Source of the DNA: Vreelandella sp031769195 | Lineage (GTDB): Bacteria; Pseudomonadota; Gammaproteobacteria; Pseudomonadales; Halomonadaceae | Reading direction: 5' to 3' | Assembly (NCBI RefSeq): GCF_031769195.1 | Contig: NZ_JAVHNP010000006.1 | Coordinates: forward strand, 1 to 64,000 | Length of the DNA: 64,000 bases | Shown: piece after piece, positions 8,823 to 18,074 of the stretch | Layout of the letters: the number at the start of each line of letters is the position of its first letter | Numbering within the stretch: position 1 is the first letter of the stretch | The notes under the pieces: model-generated | Seen by the model: the letters and a program-made list of their open reading frames with translations, nothing else | Databases searched by the model: none | What the model was told of the DNA's origin: nothing | Made by a program: the position numbers and the translations under genes

Positions 8823-9418
8823 TGCGCACGGATCTTGAACTGATTTACGACTGGGTCCCCAACGGTGCCCACGTGCTGGACCTGGCCTGCGGTGACGGCG
8901 TGCTGTTAGAGCGGCTGGCCCAGGAGAAAGGGGTGACCGGCTACGGCCTGGAGATTGACCCAGACGGTATCACCCAGTGCGTTGCCCGCGGGGTCAGCGT
9001 GATTGAGCACAACCTGGATGATGGGCTCGGCAGCTTTAGCGACAATAGCTATGATCAGGTCATTATGACCCAGGCGCTGCAAGCGCTGCGTCGCCCGGAT
9101 AAAATGCTCGATGAAATGCTGCGCGTCGCTGAAGAAGGCATTATTACCTTCCCCAACTTCGCCTACTGGCGTCACCGGGTTCATTTAGGATTGCGCGGCT
9201 ACATGCCCGTGTCGAAATCGCTGCCCCACGCATGGTATGACACCCCCAACATTCACCTTTCGACCTTTAACGACTTTGAGCATCTGTGCAAAGAGAAAGG
9301 GCTGGTGATTGTTGATCGCGCTGTGGGCGTTGGCGACCACAAAGGGCACTGGACATCGAAGTGGTGGCCTAATTTGTTTGGTGAAATTGCCATTTTCCGA
9401 GTGCGCCGACGCCCGTAA
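8822..9418 (+). CDS. metW: Methionine biosynthesis protein MetW (SAM-dependent methyltransferase fold)
   Basis: The 198-residue protein has the class I methyltransferase motif VLDLACGDGVLLERL near residues 18-32 and the MetW family core TFPNFAYWRHR near 108. MetW is required together with MetX in many proteobacteria, forming a MetX-MetW complex that supports acyltransferase activity. The ATG shares its A with the metX stop codon, so equimolar expression is likely. DUF4426 follows 17 bp later and is probably in the same operon. Confidence 0.94.
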   Translation: MRTDLELIYDWVPNGAHVLDLACGDGVLLERLAQEKGVTGYGLEIDPDGITQCVARGVSVIEHNLDDGLGSFSDNSYDQVIMTQALQALRRPDKMLDEMLRVAEEGIITFPNFAYWRHRVHLGLRGYMPVSKSLPHAWYDTPNIHLSTFNDFEHLCKEKGLVIVDRAVGVGDHKGHWTSKWWPNLFGEIAIFRVRRRP

Positions 9419-9435
9419 ATAAGAGGAGACACACC

Positions 9436-9897
9436 ATGGCTATCGCGACACTGCGACGCTTTTCACTGCTCACGCTGCTACTCGGGACGCTGCTCAGCGC
9501 CACCCAGGCGGCAGCCGAGCAAATGGTAGAAGTGGGCGATTACGAGATCCACTACAACGCCATTGAGACGCGCTTTTTAACCCCTGAAGTGGCCCAGGCG
9601 AACAACCTTCAGCGCAGCATCGGCCACGGCTTAGTCAATATCAGCGTGCGCGAGCGCCAGCCGGATGGCAGCACACTGCCGGTGAATGCCAGCGTTCAGG
9701 GTTACGTCAGCGGCCTGACCGACACCCGCGAACCGCTTAGCTTTCGCACCGTGCACGATGGCGATGCCACCTACCACCTGGCCACCTTCACCCTGCGCCA
9801 CGACGAGCCCATGCGCTTCAACCTTGAGGTGCGCTATGACCGTAACGCCAACCCCGAGCCGGTGAGTTTTATTAAGCGCTTTTATATCGAGCGCTAG
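9436..9897 (+). CDS. DUF4426 domain exported protein
   Basis: The 153-residue protein has an N-terminal signal peptide (basic start, hydrophobic run at about 9-25, AxA-type site at TQAAAEQ), so it is periplasmic. The mature part resembles DUF4426, a beta-rich family found after metW in Pseudomonas-type genomes. No catalytic motif is visible. The AAGAGGAGACACACC leader is a strong ribosome-binding site. The gene ends with a 4-bp overlap of the convergent sfsA stop. The role is unknown; the neighbourhood only suggests co-expression with metXW. Confidence 0.8.
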   Translation: MAIATLRRFSLLTLLLGTLLSATQAAAEQMVEVGDYEIHYNAIETRFLTPEVAQANNLQRSIGHGLVNISVRERQPDGSTLPVNASVQGYVSGLTDTREPLSFRTVHDGDATYHLATFTLRHDEPMRFNLEVRYDRNANPEPVSFIKRFYIER

Positions 9898-10622
9898 ACC
9901 CGTACCGGCAGCGCTCGCGCCAAGCGGGCCGCTACCGGTACGCCCTGCTGCCACTCTACCGTAACGCCGTATGCCAGCACTTCCACGCCCGCCTTTACCG
10001 CATCGGCTAATGCCGCTGCGTAAACAGGGTCGATATGGGCAGCTGGCGCCACGTCGTTAATGCCTTCATGGGCCACGCAAAACACCAGTACCGCACGCTC
10101 ACCCTGTTGGGCCAGCGCCGCCAACGTGTGCAAATGTTTAGTACCGCGCACGCTTACGGAGTCGGGAAAGTAGCCGTGCCCATCCGCCTCTTTCAGCGTC
10201 ACTTGCTTCACTTCAACATATGCGCTGCCTTTGACGGGGTCATCTAAGCGAATATCCAGCCGCGCATCGGCGACCTTCACCTCTCGCTTTAACGTGTGAT
10301 AGCCCGCAAGCGGCGCTATTTCGCCTGATGTAATCGCTGACTCCACCAAGCCATTCGCTCGCCCGGTGTGCACCGACGCCAACGCCGTGCCACCGTCTGG
10401 CTCGGGCAACGTGATCCACTCCCAGGTCCATGCCAGCTTGCGCTTGGGATTGTTGCTTGGCGAGAGCCACACCCGGCAGCCGGGCACGTTAACCGCCTTC
10501 ATAGAGCCGGTATTGGGGCAGTGGGCGACCACCTCTTCTCCGCTGTCTAAGCGTACATCGGCCAAAAAGCGCTTATAGCGACGCAGCAACACGCCAGGTA
10601 CTAACTCTGGGGCCATCGTCAT
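9894..10622 (-). CDS. sfsA: SfsA family DNA/RNA nuclease-like protein
   Basis: The product is 242 residues. It has an N-terminal OB-like segment (VPGVLLRRYKRFLADV) and family blocks VAHCPNTGSMKAVNVPG near residue 33, SDYxxR-like strand region, VEVKQVTLKEADGHGYFPDSVSVRGTKH-type core split around residues 135-165. In E. coli SfsA was named for maltose-gene stimulation; the fold resembles endonucleases. The start ATG overlaps the stop of the upstream aminotransferase by 4 bp, so the two are co-transcribed. Function in this organism is not established. Confidence 0.92.
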   Translation of the reverse strand: MTMAPELVPGVLLRRYKRFLADVRLDSGEEVVAHCPNTGSMKAVNVPGCRVWLSPSNNPKRKLAWTWEWITLPEPDGGTALASVHTGRANGLVESAITSGEIAPLAGYHTLKREVKVADARLDIRLDDPVKGSAYVEVKQVTLKEADGHGYFPDSVSVRGTKHLHTLAALAQQGERAVLVFCVAHEGINDVAPAAHIDPVYAAALADAVKAGVEVLAYGVTVEWQQGVPVAARLARALPVRV

Positions 10623-11779
10623 AAACGGCTCACAAAGCGGGCGATGCGCACCACGGCCTCTTCTAGCCGCGCCACTTCGTTGGTAAAGGCGATGCGCACA
10701 TGGTGCTCGCCGCCTTGCACAGCAAAATCGATGCCTGGAGTGATGGCGACGTTCTCTTCCAGCAACAGGCGCTCGCAGAACGCTTGGCTGTCGCGGCTAT
10801 AACGGGAGATATCCAGCCACAGATAGAACGCGCCTTGGGGCGGTAGATCAGGCGCAAGCCCTAAGCTGGCCAAGCCGTCCAGCAGCACTTGGCGGCGCTG
10901 CTTCAGAGTGGCCCGTCGGGTTTCTAAAATATCGCGGCACTCCGGGGTAAACGCCGCCAGCGCCGCATGCTGAGAAGGGGTGGGAGCAGCCAGAAACACA
11001 TTTTGCGCCAGCCGTGTTAGCGGCTCGACAGCATGCTCGGGAGCCACCAGCCAGCCTAAGCGCCAGCCGGTCATGCCGAAGTACTTGGAAAAACTGTTCA
11101 CTACAAAGGCGCTATCCGACAGCGAGGTGGCCGACAGCGGCGCATCGTCGTAATTGAGCCCCTGATAGATCTCATCGACGATGACATCACCGCCTTTGGC
11201 AGCCACCGTATGGATCACCTGCGTCAGCGCCTGCGCATCCAGTGTGTGCCCGGTTGGGTTAGAGGGGCTGGCCAGCATCGCTAACCGCGTTTTGGCCTGC
11301 CAATGCTGTTCAATCAGCGGCGCCGTGAGCTGCCAACCGCTGTCGCGACCCACCGGCACGGCATCAATCTCGGCCCCCGCCAGGGCCATGAAATGACGGT
11401 TGCAGGGGTAGTTAGGGTCGGCCATCAGCACCCGGTCGCCGCTTTCTACTAGCAGTTGGCTGGCTAACAGCAGCGCCCCCGAGGCGCCGGGAGTGACCAA
11501 AATGCGAGCGGGGTCCACCGTGGCGTTGAAGTACTCGGCATAGTGCCCAGCAATGGCCTCACGCAGCGATGCCAAACCCGCCGCTGGGGTATAGCGCGTT
11601 TTACCCTCGGCCAGCGCCTGCTGGCCTGCCGCTACGATAGGAGCGGGGGTCGCAAAATCCGGCTCGCCAACTTCCAAATGGATGACATCATGGCCTTCAG
11701 CTTCTCTGGCCTGGGCCATTTCCAGTAAGTGCATCACGCGAAACGGCGCAACGTGATCAACACGCGAATTCCAGGCCAT
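10619..11779 (-). CDS. Class I/II pyridoxal-phosphate aminotransferase
   Basis: Fold-type I PLP enzyme of 386 residues. The PLP-binding lysine lies in NSFSKYFGMTGWRLGWLV near residue 228, with the Asp/Tyr block VIVDEIYQGLNYDD before it and the C-terminal substrate Arg in HHVRIAFTNE. Open frame extends to 11812, but ATG 11779 has GGAAGGAGC at proper spacing and begins the family-typical MAWNSR. The amino-acid substrate cannot be named from sequence alone. Located upstream of and overlapping sfsA, divergent from dksA. Confidence 0.9.
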   Translation of the reverse strand: MAWNSRVDHVAPFRVMHLLEMAQAREAEGHDVIHLEVGEPDFATPAPIVAAGQQALAEGKTRYTPAAGLASLREAIAGHYAEYFNATVDPARILVTPGASGALLLASQLLVESGDRVLMADPNYPCNRHFMALAGAEIDAVPVGRDSGWQLTAPLIEQHWQAKTRLAMLASPSNPTGHTLDAQALTQVIHTVAAKGGDVIVDEIYQGLNYDDAPLSATSLSDSAFVVNSFSKYFGMTGWRLGWLVAPEHAVEPLTRLAQNVFLAAPTPSQHAALAAFTPECRDILETRRATLKQRRQVLLDGLASLGLAPDLPPQGAFYLWLDISRYSRDSQAFCERLLLEENVAITPGIDFAVQGGEHHVRIAFTNEVARLEEAVVRIARFVSRL

Positions 11780-11873
11780 AACGGCTCCTTCCCCTAGCAG
11801 TAGTAAACACATGACCCGGCCCGTACAAGATGTAGGACTATGGTCGAAAACAAACCATTATGCTTGCATTGGG

Positions 11874-11902
11874 CGTGATTTTCAGCTAAACAAGCATCCC
11901 TT
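11874..11902 (+). promoter_or_regulatory. Candidate dksA promoter
   Basis: TTGCAT at 11874-11879 and TAAACA at 11897-11902 are 17 bp apart, about 65 bp upstream of the dksA start. Only a consensus-based guess; no other sigma-70 pair in the gap looks better. Confidence 0.35.
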
Positions 11903-11965
11903 TGGCGTGAGATCGTGGTACACGCCCATGGTCGATCAGCAGTCACATACGTAAGGGGCACTCCC

Positions 11966-12403
11966 ATGCCAGTAGCGGAAAAGAAATCGGAAGCGTCCAA
12001 GTCCTTCACCCCGTATGAGCCAGCACCCGGTGAAGAGTATATGAACGAGAAGCAGCTGGCACACTTTCGCCAACTGCTTCTAGACTGGAAACAGGACCTC
12101 ATGGAAGAGGTGGATCGTACCGTACGCCACCTGCAGGAAGATGCTAACAACTACGCTGACCCCGCCGACCGCGCGACGCAAGAAGAGGGCTTTAGCCTGG
12201 AATTGCGTACCCGTGACCGCGAGCGTAAGTTGCTCAAGAAGATTAACGAAACCATCGACAACATCGATGATGATGACTACGGCTTCTGCGAAGCCTGCGG
12301 TGTGGAAATCGGCATTCGTCGTCTCGAAGCACGCCCCACCGCCACTCTGTGTGTCGACTGCAAAACCCTAGCCGAACTCAAAGAGAAGCAGTTGGGCGGC
12401 TAA
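11966..12403 (+). CDS. dksA: RNA polymerase-binding transcription factor DksA
   Basis: ppGpp cofactor that enters the RNA polymerase secondary channel and represses rRNA promoters in starvation. The coiled-coil tip region has the DPADRATQEEGF segment with the essential acidic residues, and the zinc finger is CEAC...CVDC near residues 113-137. The length from ATG 11966 is 145 residues. That start has AAGGGG at good spacing; a longer frame from 11915 lacks a ribosome-binding site. A strong terminator follows. Confidence 0.96.
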   Translation: MPVAEKKSEASKSFTPYEPAPGEEYMNEKQLAHFRQLLLDWKQDLMEEVDRTVRHLQEDANNYADPADRATQEEGFSLELRTRDRERKLLKKINETIDNIDDDDYGFCEACGVEIGIRRLEARPTATLCVDCKTLAELKEKQLGG

Positions 12404-12437
12404 GCAAAGACCGCCTCGCTCCTCGCGATGGCAGACA

Positions 12438-12468
12438 ACGGGCACCCTTGAGGTGCCCGTTTTTGTTT
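12438..12468 (+). terminator. Rho-independent terminator of dksA
   Basis: ACGGGCACC-CTTGA-GGTGCCCGT hairpin followed by a TTTTTGTTTG tract, 35 bp after the dksA stop. Confidence 0.9.
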
Positions 12469-12509
12469 GTCATCGTACCCCGAATGACTCTTGCTAAACA
12501 TGGGCTGCC

Positions 12510-13409
12510 ATGACCGCTACCGCTCGCTACCGAGGGCGCTTTGCCCCCACTCCTTCTGGGCCGCTGCACCTTGGCTCGCTGGTCGCTGCCCTGGGCAGCT
12601 ATTTAGATGCTCGTGCGGCAGGCGGCCAGTGGCTGGTCCGTATAGAAGATATCGACCCACCGCGCTGCCCCGAAGGCGCAGACAGCACCATCTTGCGCCA
12701 GCTTGAAACCTTTGGGCTTACCTGGGATGAAGAGGTTCTTTGGCAGCGTCACCGCCACGACGCCTATCAACAGGCGCTAGAACAGCTCATCGAGCAAGGC
12801 TTAGCCTACCCCTGCAGCTGCTCTCGCAAACAGTGGCAAGGCTTCGACACCTACCCCGGCTGGTGCCGTAACGGCGTGCGCGACGCCTCCAAACCGCTCG
12901 CCTGGAGATTACGCAGCGACCTTGCCAAACGTCCAATCAGTTGGCACGACCGGCTATTTGGCGAGCAGCAGTTTGACCCCGCCACGCTTGGTGATGTGGT
13001 ACTAAAACGTAAAGACCAGCTATGGGCCTACCAGCTCGCCGTCGTGGTCGACGATGCCTACCAGGGCATTACCGATATCGTGCGTGGCTACGACCTGCTG
13101 GATAACACGCCCTGGCAGCACCAGTTGCAGGCAGCGCTGCACGTAGCGACGCCACGCTACCTACACCTGCCGCTGGTCGTAACGGCCGATGGGCAAAAGC
13201 TCTCCAAGCAGAATCTCGCCCCGGCCCTGGATGAAACGCCCAACGGCGTGCGCCGCCAACTCTTCCAAGCGCTACAGTTACTGGACCAAGCGCCGCCGTC
13301 AGCGCTGGCCGATGAACCTCCGGCCACACAGCTCGCCTGGGCCATCACACACTGGAGCGTGGCGCGCCTAACGCAAAGCGCCCACCGGCCTACGCCACTG
13401 GAGCCTTAA
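12510..13409 (+). CDS. gluQ: Glutamyl-Q tRNA(Asp) synthetase
   Basis: Paralogue of the GluRS catalytic domain that glutamylates queuosine in tRNA-Asp. HIGH-type motif PSGPLHLGSLVAALG near residues 13-27, a short zinc-binding region CSCSRKQW near 107, and the KMSKS equivalent KLSKQN near 230. At 299 residues it lacks an anticodon-binding domain, which separates it from GltX. gluQ (yadB) follows dksA in E. coli and Pseudomonas too. Its stop is 1 bp before the small ORF in front of cbrA. Confidence 0.95.
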   Translation: MTATARYRGRFAPTPSGPLHLGSLVAALGSYLDARAAGGQWLVRIEDIDPPRCPEGADSTILRQLETFGLTWDEEVLWQRHRHDAYQQALEQLIEQGLAYPCSCSRKQWQGFDTYPGWCRNGVRDASKPLAWRLRSDLAKRPISWHDRLFGEQQFDPATLGDVVLKRKDQLWAYQLAVVVDDAYQGITDIVRGYDLLDNTPWQHQLQAALHVATPRYLHLPLVVTADGQKLSKQNLAPALDETPNGVRRQLFQALQLLDQAPPSALADEPPATQLAWAITHWSVARLTQSAHRPTPLEP

Positions 13410-13410
13410 G

Positions 13411-13587
13411 ATGTACGTGTATCGCATCATGCTGTTTCTGGTGTTTGGCGGTTACTTGCTTTCGCCACTGTTTATGGATGGCTGGGGAGACCCTACCGTT
13501 GCCTGGTATCGCCCTTATGCGATCTGGGGCGGCCTGATCGCCCTCACCCTATGGCTTGAGCAAAAGAGGAAACTCGATGAACGTTGA
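13411..13587 (+). CDS. 58-residue membrane microprotein upstream of cbrA (CbrX-like)
   Basis: Starts MYVYRIMLFLVFGGYLLSPL and ends EQKRKLDER. Two hydrophobic stretches, about residues 5-20 and 38-50, flank a short polar segment with GWGDPTVAW. ATG 13411 is one base after the gluQ stop, and the last 11 bases overlap the cbrA start, so it probably couples cbrA translation. A small ORF in this place is known as cbrX in Pseudomonas putida, as I recall; homology of this one is inferred from position and size only. Confidence 0.75.
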   Translation: MYVYRIMLFLVFGGYLLSPLFMDGWGDPTVAWYRPYAIWGGLIALTLWLEQKRKLDER

Positions 13588-16522
13588 GCTTGTGGGGATC
13601 GCCTTGCTGGGGCTTGGCTACCTTGGCCTGCTCTTTGGGTGTGGTATGGCGGTGGAGCGCGGCTGGGTGCCGGTACGTGTCACCCGCCACCCCTTGGTGT
13701 ACACCCTGGCGCTAGGCGTCTATGCCAGCGCTTGGGCGATTTATGGCAGCGTGGAAATGGCGGGCAAGGCGGGGTTTGGCTATTTAGCTTACTACCTGGG
13801 GGCCGCAGGGGCGTTTTTACTGGCACCGGTTCTGCTGGTGCCTATTCAACGCATTACCCGCACCTATCAGCTGTCATCGCTGGCGGACCTGTTCGCCTTT
13901 CGCTACCGCTCGCGCTGGGCAGGCACGCTAGTCACTCTGCTCAGCCTGCTCGCCGTGCTGCCCCTGCTGGGCATTCAGGTACAAACCCTCAGCGATGCGA
14001 TCACGCTGCTCACCGGTAGCCGCTACAGCGGTGCGGTCGCGCTGCTATTTTGCGCGGTGATTGCCGCCTGCGCCGTGGTGTTTGGCGCTCGCCACAGCCA
14101 TCGCCACCGCCACGACACGCTGCTCACCGTCATCGCCTTTGAATCGGTGATTAAACTGCTGGCCATGCTGGGGCTTGGCGCGATTGCGCTCTGGTGGGTG
14201 TTCGACGGGCCACAGGATTTGCAGCGCTGGCTGGAAGGCCCGGGTGCGGCGATTCAGGCCACCACGCCTCAATTGGAAGCTCCGCAATGGCGCACGCTGC
14301 TGCTGCTATTTTTTGCCGCCGCGTTCATGATGCCGCACCTGTTTCAGATCACCTTTGCCGAGAGCCTTTCGCGGCACACGCTGCTGCAGGCCAGCTGGTC
14401 GCTGCCGCTCTTTTTACTGCTGATGGCACTGCCCGTACCGCTGATTTTATGGGCCGCCCAGTCAACCAACGACAGCCTGCCGCTGACCGCTTACGCGGCG
14501 TATGTGATGACCGAACACTGGTGGGTGGGGGTACTCGCCTTTATCGGCGGTTTAGCCGCGGCCAGCGGCACGATGATGATGATCGCCCTGGCGCTATCTG
14601 GCATGGTGCTGAATCATTTAGTGCTGGTAGCCCGCCCGCCAGAAGCGCGTAGCGACCTGTATGGCTGGCTGCTTTGGCTCCGGCGCGCGCTCGTCGGCGG
14701 CGTGATTTTGGGCGGCTGGCTATTTGCTGAAAGCGTCGGCCGCTACCACTCCCTAACAAGCCTTGGGCTAGCGGCGTTTGTCGGTATGGCGCAGTGCCTG
14801 CCGGGCATGCTGGCACTGCTGTACTGGCCCGGTGCCAATCGCAAAGGCACGGTTGCCGGGCTGCTAGGTGGTATTGGCGTGTGGCTATGGGGGTTATGGC
14901 TGCCGCTACTGTTAAATATTGAGCTACCGGCGCTGCCGTTTACCACGCTGACCACCGCCAATGACCCAGCCTGGTATAGCGCCACCCTGCTTTCCCTGGC
15001 GGTCAATATTGTGCTGCTTATCGTGGTATCACTCTTTACGCGCATCTCAGAAGGCGAGCGTTCGGCGGCCGAAGCCTGCTCGGTGGATGCGGTGATTCGC
15101 TCAAAACGGCTGCCGTTAGAGGCCGCGACAGCGGGTGATTTCACTGGCCACCTAGCGCAAGCGTTGGGGGAAGAAGCGGCGGGCCGTGAAGTGGCCCGCG
15201 CCTTAAAAGCGCTCAACCTCACTCCCCAAGAGCGCCGCCCTTACGCGCTGCGCCGCCTGCGCGACCGTATTCAGGCCAACTTATCCGGCCTCATGGGGCC
15301 TTCTGTGGCGCGTGATATTGTTGACCGCTACCTGCCCTACCGCCACGACGATGCGCCGGTTACCGATGACATTCACTTTGTCGAAAGCCGCTTAGAAGCG
15401 TACCGCTCGCGCTTAACCGGCCTGGCACGAGAGCTGGACGGGCTGCGCCGCCACCACCGCCAAACCCTCGCCTACCTACCGGTTGGCCTGTGCGTTCTAG
15501 GTGATGACGATGAGCTGCTGATGTGGAACCAGGCGCTCTCCCAACTTTCCGGCATTAGCGGCGACAGCGTGATTGGCTCACGACGTGACAGCCTGCCGCC
15601 GCCCTGGCCCAACCTGCTCAGCAGCGTGTTAACTGCCAGCCAAACCCCGCTGTACAAACAGGCAGTGACCCTGCACGGCAAAGACTATTTTCTCACCCTG
15701 CATAAAGCCGTACTAAGCGGCCACGATAGCCGGGGCGGCAGCGTCATTCTCGTAGAGGACCACACCGAGATGAAGTGGCTGGAAGAGGAGCTGGTACACG
15801 CGGCCAGACTCGCCTCGATTGGCCAGCTTGCCGCCGGGGTGGCCCACGAAATTGGCAACCCGATTACCGGCATCTCATCGCTTGCGCAAAACCTGCGCTA
15901 CGATACCGATGACCCCGCTCTCTTGGAGACCGCCGATCATATTCAACAGCTCACCCAGCGAGTGACTAAAATTGTGAACTCACTGGTAGGGTTTGCCCAC
16001 GGCGGACGCCCTGCTCTGCCGCTACCCACGGCCCCGGCCGCGCTGAAAACGATTAGCGATGATGCCCTGCACTTGATCCATTTAGCCCGCTCAAGCGAGG
16101 ATATTGTCTTTATCAATGCCTGCTCAGATGACATTGTGGTACGCGGTGACGCTCAGCGCCTCACCCAAGTCATGGTAAATTTACTGAGTAACGCCAAGGA
16201 TGCCTGCCGCCCACAGGGAACGGTACAGATTGCCGCAGGCACCCAGGCCAGCCACGCCTGGTGGCGCGTCACCGACGATGGCCACGGCATCGACCCCAGC
16301 GTCAAACACCGCCTGTTCGAGCCGTTTACCACCACCAAGCCCGCGGGCGAAGGCACGGGGCTTGGGCTATCGTTGGCGTATCAAATTATTAACGAGCACC
16401 AAGGCAAAATAGAGGTCGCCTCGCCGCCTCCCGGAAAGCCTCGCGGCACGGCCATCACGCTATGGCTACCGCTTTACCAACAGGATGATCACTCGCCCCA
16501 TGCCCCGGATACTGATTGTTGA
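13577..16522 (+). CDS. cbrA: CbrA-type sensor histidine kinase with SSF transporter domain
   Basis: Membrane sensor kinase of 981 residues. About residues 1-500 form a sodium/solute symporter-like domain with some 13 membrane segments. A linker and PAS-like domain follow (LAYLPVGLCVLGDDDELLMWN near 640), then the HisKA dimerisation helix with phospho-acceptor in AAGVAHEIGNPITGISSLA near 755, and a C-terminal HATPase with NLLSNAKDA, DDGHGID and GLGLSL boxes. In Pseudomonas CbrA/CbrB govern the carbon/nitrogen balance through CrcZ. ATG 13577 has AGAGGAAA. It overlaps cbrB by 38 bp. Confidence 0.95.
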   Translation: MNVELVGIALLGLGYLGLLFGCGMAVERGWVPVRVTRHPLVYTLALGVYASAWAIYGSVEMAGKAGFGYLAYYLGAAGAFLLAPVLLVPIQRITRTYQLSSLADLFAFRYRSRWAGTLVTLLSLLAVLPLLGIQVQTLSDAITLLTGSRYSGAVALLFCAVIAACAVVFGARHSHRHRHDTLLTVIAFESVIKLLAMLGLGAIALWWVFDGPQDLQRWLEGPGAAIQATTPQLEAPQWRTLLLLFFAAAFMMPHLFQITFAESLSRHTLLQASWSLPLFLLLMALPVPLILWAAQSTNDSLPLTAYAAYVMTEHWWVGVLAFIGGLAAASGTMMMIALALSGMVLNHLVLVARPPEARSDLYGWLLWLRRALVGGVILGGWLFAESVGRYHSLTSLGLAAFVGMAQCLPGMLALLYWPGANRKGTVAGLLGGIGVWLWGLWLPLLLNIELPALPFTTLTTANDPAWYSATLLSLAVNIVLLIVVSLFTRISEGERSAAEACSVDAVIRSKRLPLEAATAGDFTGHLAQALGEEAAGREVARALKALNLTPQERRPYALRRLRDRIQANLSGLMGPSVARDIVDRYLPYRHDDAPVTDDIHFVESRLEAYRSRLTGLARELDGLRRHHRQTLAYLPVGLCVLGDDDELLMWNQALSQLSGISGDSVIGSRRDSLPPPWPNLLSSVLTASQTPLYKQAVTLHGKDYFLTLHKAVLSGHDSRGGSVILVEDHTEMKWLEEELVHAARLASIGQLAAGVAHEIGNPITGISSLAQNLRYDTDDPALLETADHIQQLTQRVTKIVNSLVGFAHGGRPALPLPTAPAALKTISDDALHLIHLARSSEDIVFINACSDDIVVRGDAQRLTQVMVNLLSNAKDACRPQGTVQIAAGTQASHAWWRVTDDGHGIDPSVKHRLFEPFTTTKPAGEGTGLGLSLAYQIINEHQGKIEVASPPPGKPRGTAITLWLPLYQQDDHSPHAPDTDC

Positions 16523-17879
16523 AGATGAAGCGATTATTCGCAGCGCCCTCAAGCGCTTACTTGAACGTCATGACTATCACGTTAGCGAAGCGGCCAGCGC
16601 AGAAGAAGCCCGTGAGCTGCCGCTCAGTGATTATGACCTCATCATCAGCGACCTGCGCCTACCGGGCGAGCCGGGCACGACGCTGATTGAACCCGCCGCG
16701 CCAGCGCCAGTGCTGATCATGACCAGCTATGCCAGCATGCGCTCAGCGGTAGATGCGTTAAAAATGGGCGCTGTCGACTATGTGGCCAAACCGTTTGACC
16801 ACACGGAGCTGCTGGAAACCGTTGAGCGCATTTTGCACAAGCAATCCATGCAGCAAGGCACACCCCCGGATGTGACGGATGAAGGGGGCGGTCGCCAAAC
16901 CATGATTGGCCAGTGCACGGCGATGCAGCAGGTCTACACGCGGATTCGCAAAACCGCACCTGCGGATGTCACCGTACTCATTCAAGGTGAGTCGGGTACC
17001 GGCAAGGAGCTGGTCGCCCGTGCTATTCACCAGCAGAGCAAGCGTGCCAAAGCGCCGCTGATCTGCGTTAACTGCGCCGCCATTCCTGAAACGCTGATTG
17101 AGTCCGAGCTATTCGGGCATGAAAAAGGCGCGTTTACCGGCGCCAGCGCCTCGCGCACCGGGTTAGTCGAAGCTGCCGACGGAGGCACGCTCTTTCTGGA
17201 TGAGATTGGTGAGCTACCGCTGGATGCCCAGGCACGGCTGCTTCGCGTGCTGCAAGAGGGCGAGATTCGTAAGATTGGCTCGGTAGAAACCCGCCATGTG
17301 AATGTGCGCCTGATCGCGGCCACGCACCGGGATCTACGCGCCCTCTCTAAAAGCGGCGAGTTCCGCCTTGACCTGTACTACCGCCTCAATGTGATGCAGA
17401 TTGCGCTGCCACCGCTGCGGGAGCGGGAGGATGACGTGCTGGAAATCGCCGATATCCTGCTGGAAAAAGCCTGCAAGCGCCATGAGCGCCCTGGCTTGCG
17501 ACTATCACGCGCGGCGCGCCAAGATCTACGCGATTACCCGTGGCCCGGTAACGTGCGGGAGCTTGAAAACGCGCTGGAACGCGGCGTAATCCTGGCAGAA
17601 GGCCACTTGATTCATCCAGACGACCTGGGGCTTGGGCCTGTTACCAATCGCCCGCCTTCTCCCGCCTTAAGCCCTCAGGCAGCTATTAGTGATACCGCTC
17701 CCCCGGATGAGGATGACCTCTCTTTAGAAGATTACTTCCAGCATTTTGTGCTAGAGCATCAGGACCAAATGAGCGAGACAGAGCTGGCGCAAAAATTAGG
17801 CATTAGTCGCAAAAATTTATGGGAACGCCGCCAACGCCTTGGTATTCCGCGAAAAAAGACCGCTCGACGCCCAACATAG
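16485..17879 (+). CDS. cbrB: CbrB, NtrC-family sigma-54-dependent response regulator
   Basis: The receiver domain at residues 1-120 has acidic VEDEA and phospho-acceptor Asp in LIISDLRLPG. The AAA+ domain has Walker A GESGTGKE, the sigma-54 contact loop GAFTGA and the Walker B block GGTLFLDEIGELPLD; a Fis-type HTH lies at the C-terminus (ELAQKLGISRKNLWERRQRLG). ATG 16485 overlaps cbrA; ATG 16500 is an alternative with the same receiver start. Because it is a sigma-54 activator, the -24/-12 promoter 196 bp downstream is its expected target. Confidence 0.96.
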   Translation: MITRPMPRILIVEDEAIIRSALKRLLERHDYHVSEAASAEEARELPLSDYDLIISDLRLPGEPGTTLIEPAAPAPVLIMTSYASMRSAVDALKMGAVDYVAKPFDHTELLETVERILHKQSMQQGTPPDVTDEGGGRQTMIGQCTAMQQVYTRIRKTAPADVTVLIQGESGTGKELVARAIHQQSKRAKAPLICVNCAAIPETLIESELFGHEKGAFTGASASRTGLVEAADGGTLFLDEIGELPLDAQARLLRVLQEGEIRKIGSVETRHVNVRLIAATHRDLRALSKSGEFRLDLYYRLNVMQIALPPLREREDDVLEIADILLEKACKRHERPGLRLSRAARQDLRDYPWPGNVRELENALERGVILAEGHLIHPDDLGLGPVTNRPPSPALSPQAAISDTAPPDEDDLSLEDYFQHFVLEHQDQMSETELAQKLGISRKNLWERRQRLGIPRKKTARRPT

Positions 17880-17936
17880 ACCAACCCTAAGACTAACGTC
17901 TAATAGATTGATTTACATAAGAAATATTCAAAAACC

Positions 17937-18000
17937 GTTACCCAACCACTGTTACCTTCCCACACAACAACACGAATAAAAGGGCAAAAAAGGGGTAACA
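17937..18000 (+). promoter_or_regulatory. Candidate CbrB upstream activating half-sites
   Basis: GTTACC occurs at 17937-17942 and 17951-17956 as direct repeats, and the inverse GGTAACA at 17994-18000. They lie 75-140 bp upstream of the -24 element, a normal enhancer distance. They resemble the TGTTAC/GTAACA half-sites reported for CbrB in Pseudomonas, but the spacing between the inverted pair (39 bp) is wider than I remember for that consensus. Confidence 0.5.
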
Positions 18001-18074
18001 CTTCACCGCTCAATTAGTTCCCTGGCACAGGCACAAATTGCCAAGCTGCTGAAATGTAAAAGGTATCTAACGAG

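Noticed and set aside
18023..18042. TGGCACAGGCACAAATTGC as an alternative -24/-12 promoter
   Set aside because: The GG and GC elements are 14 or 8 bp apart depending on which GG is used; sigma-54 needs 10. The site at 18075 fits exactly.
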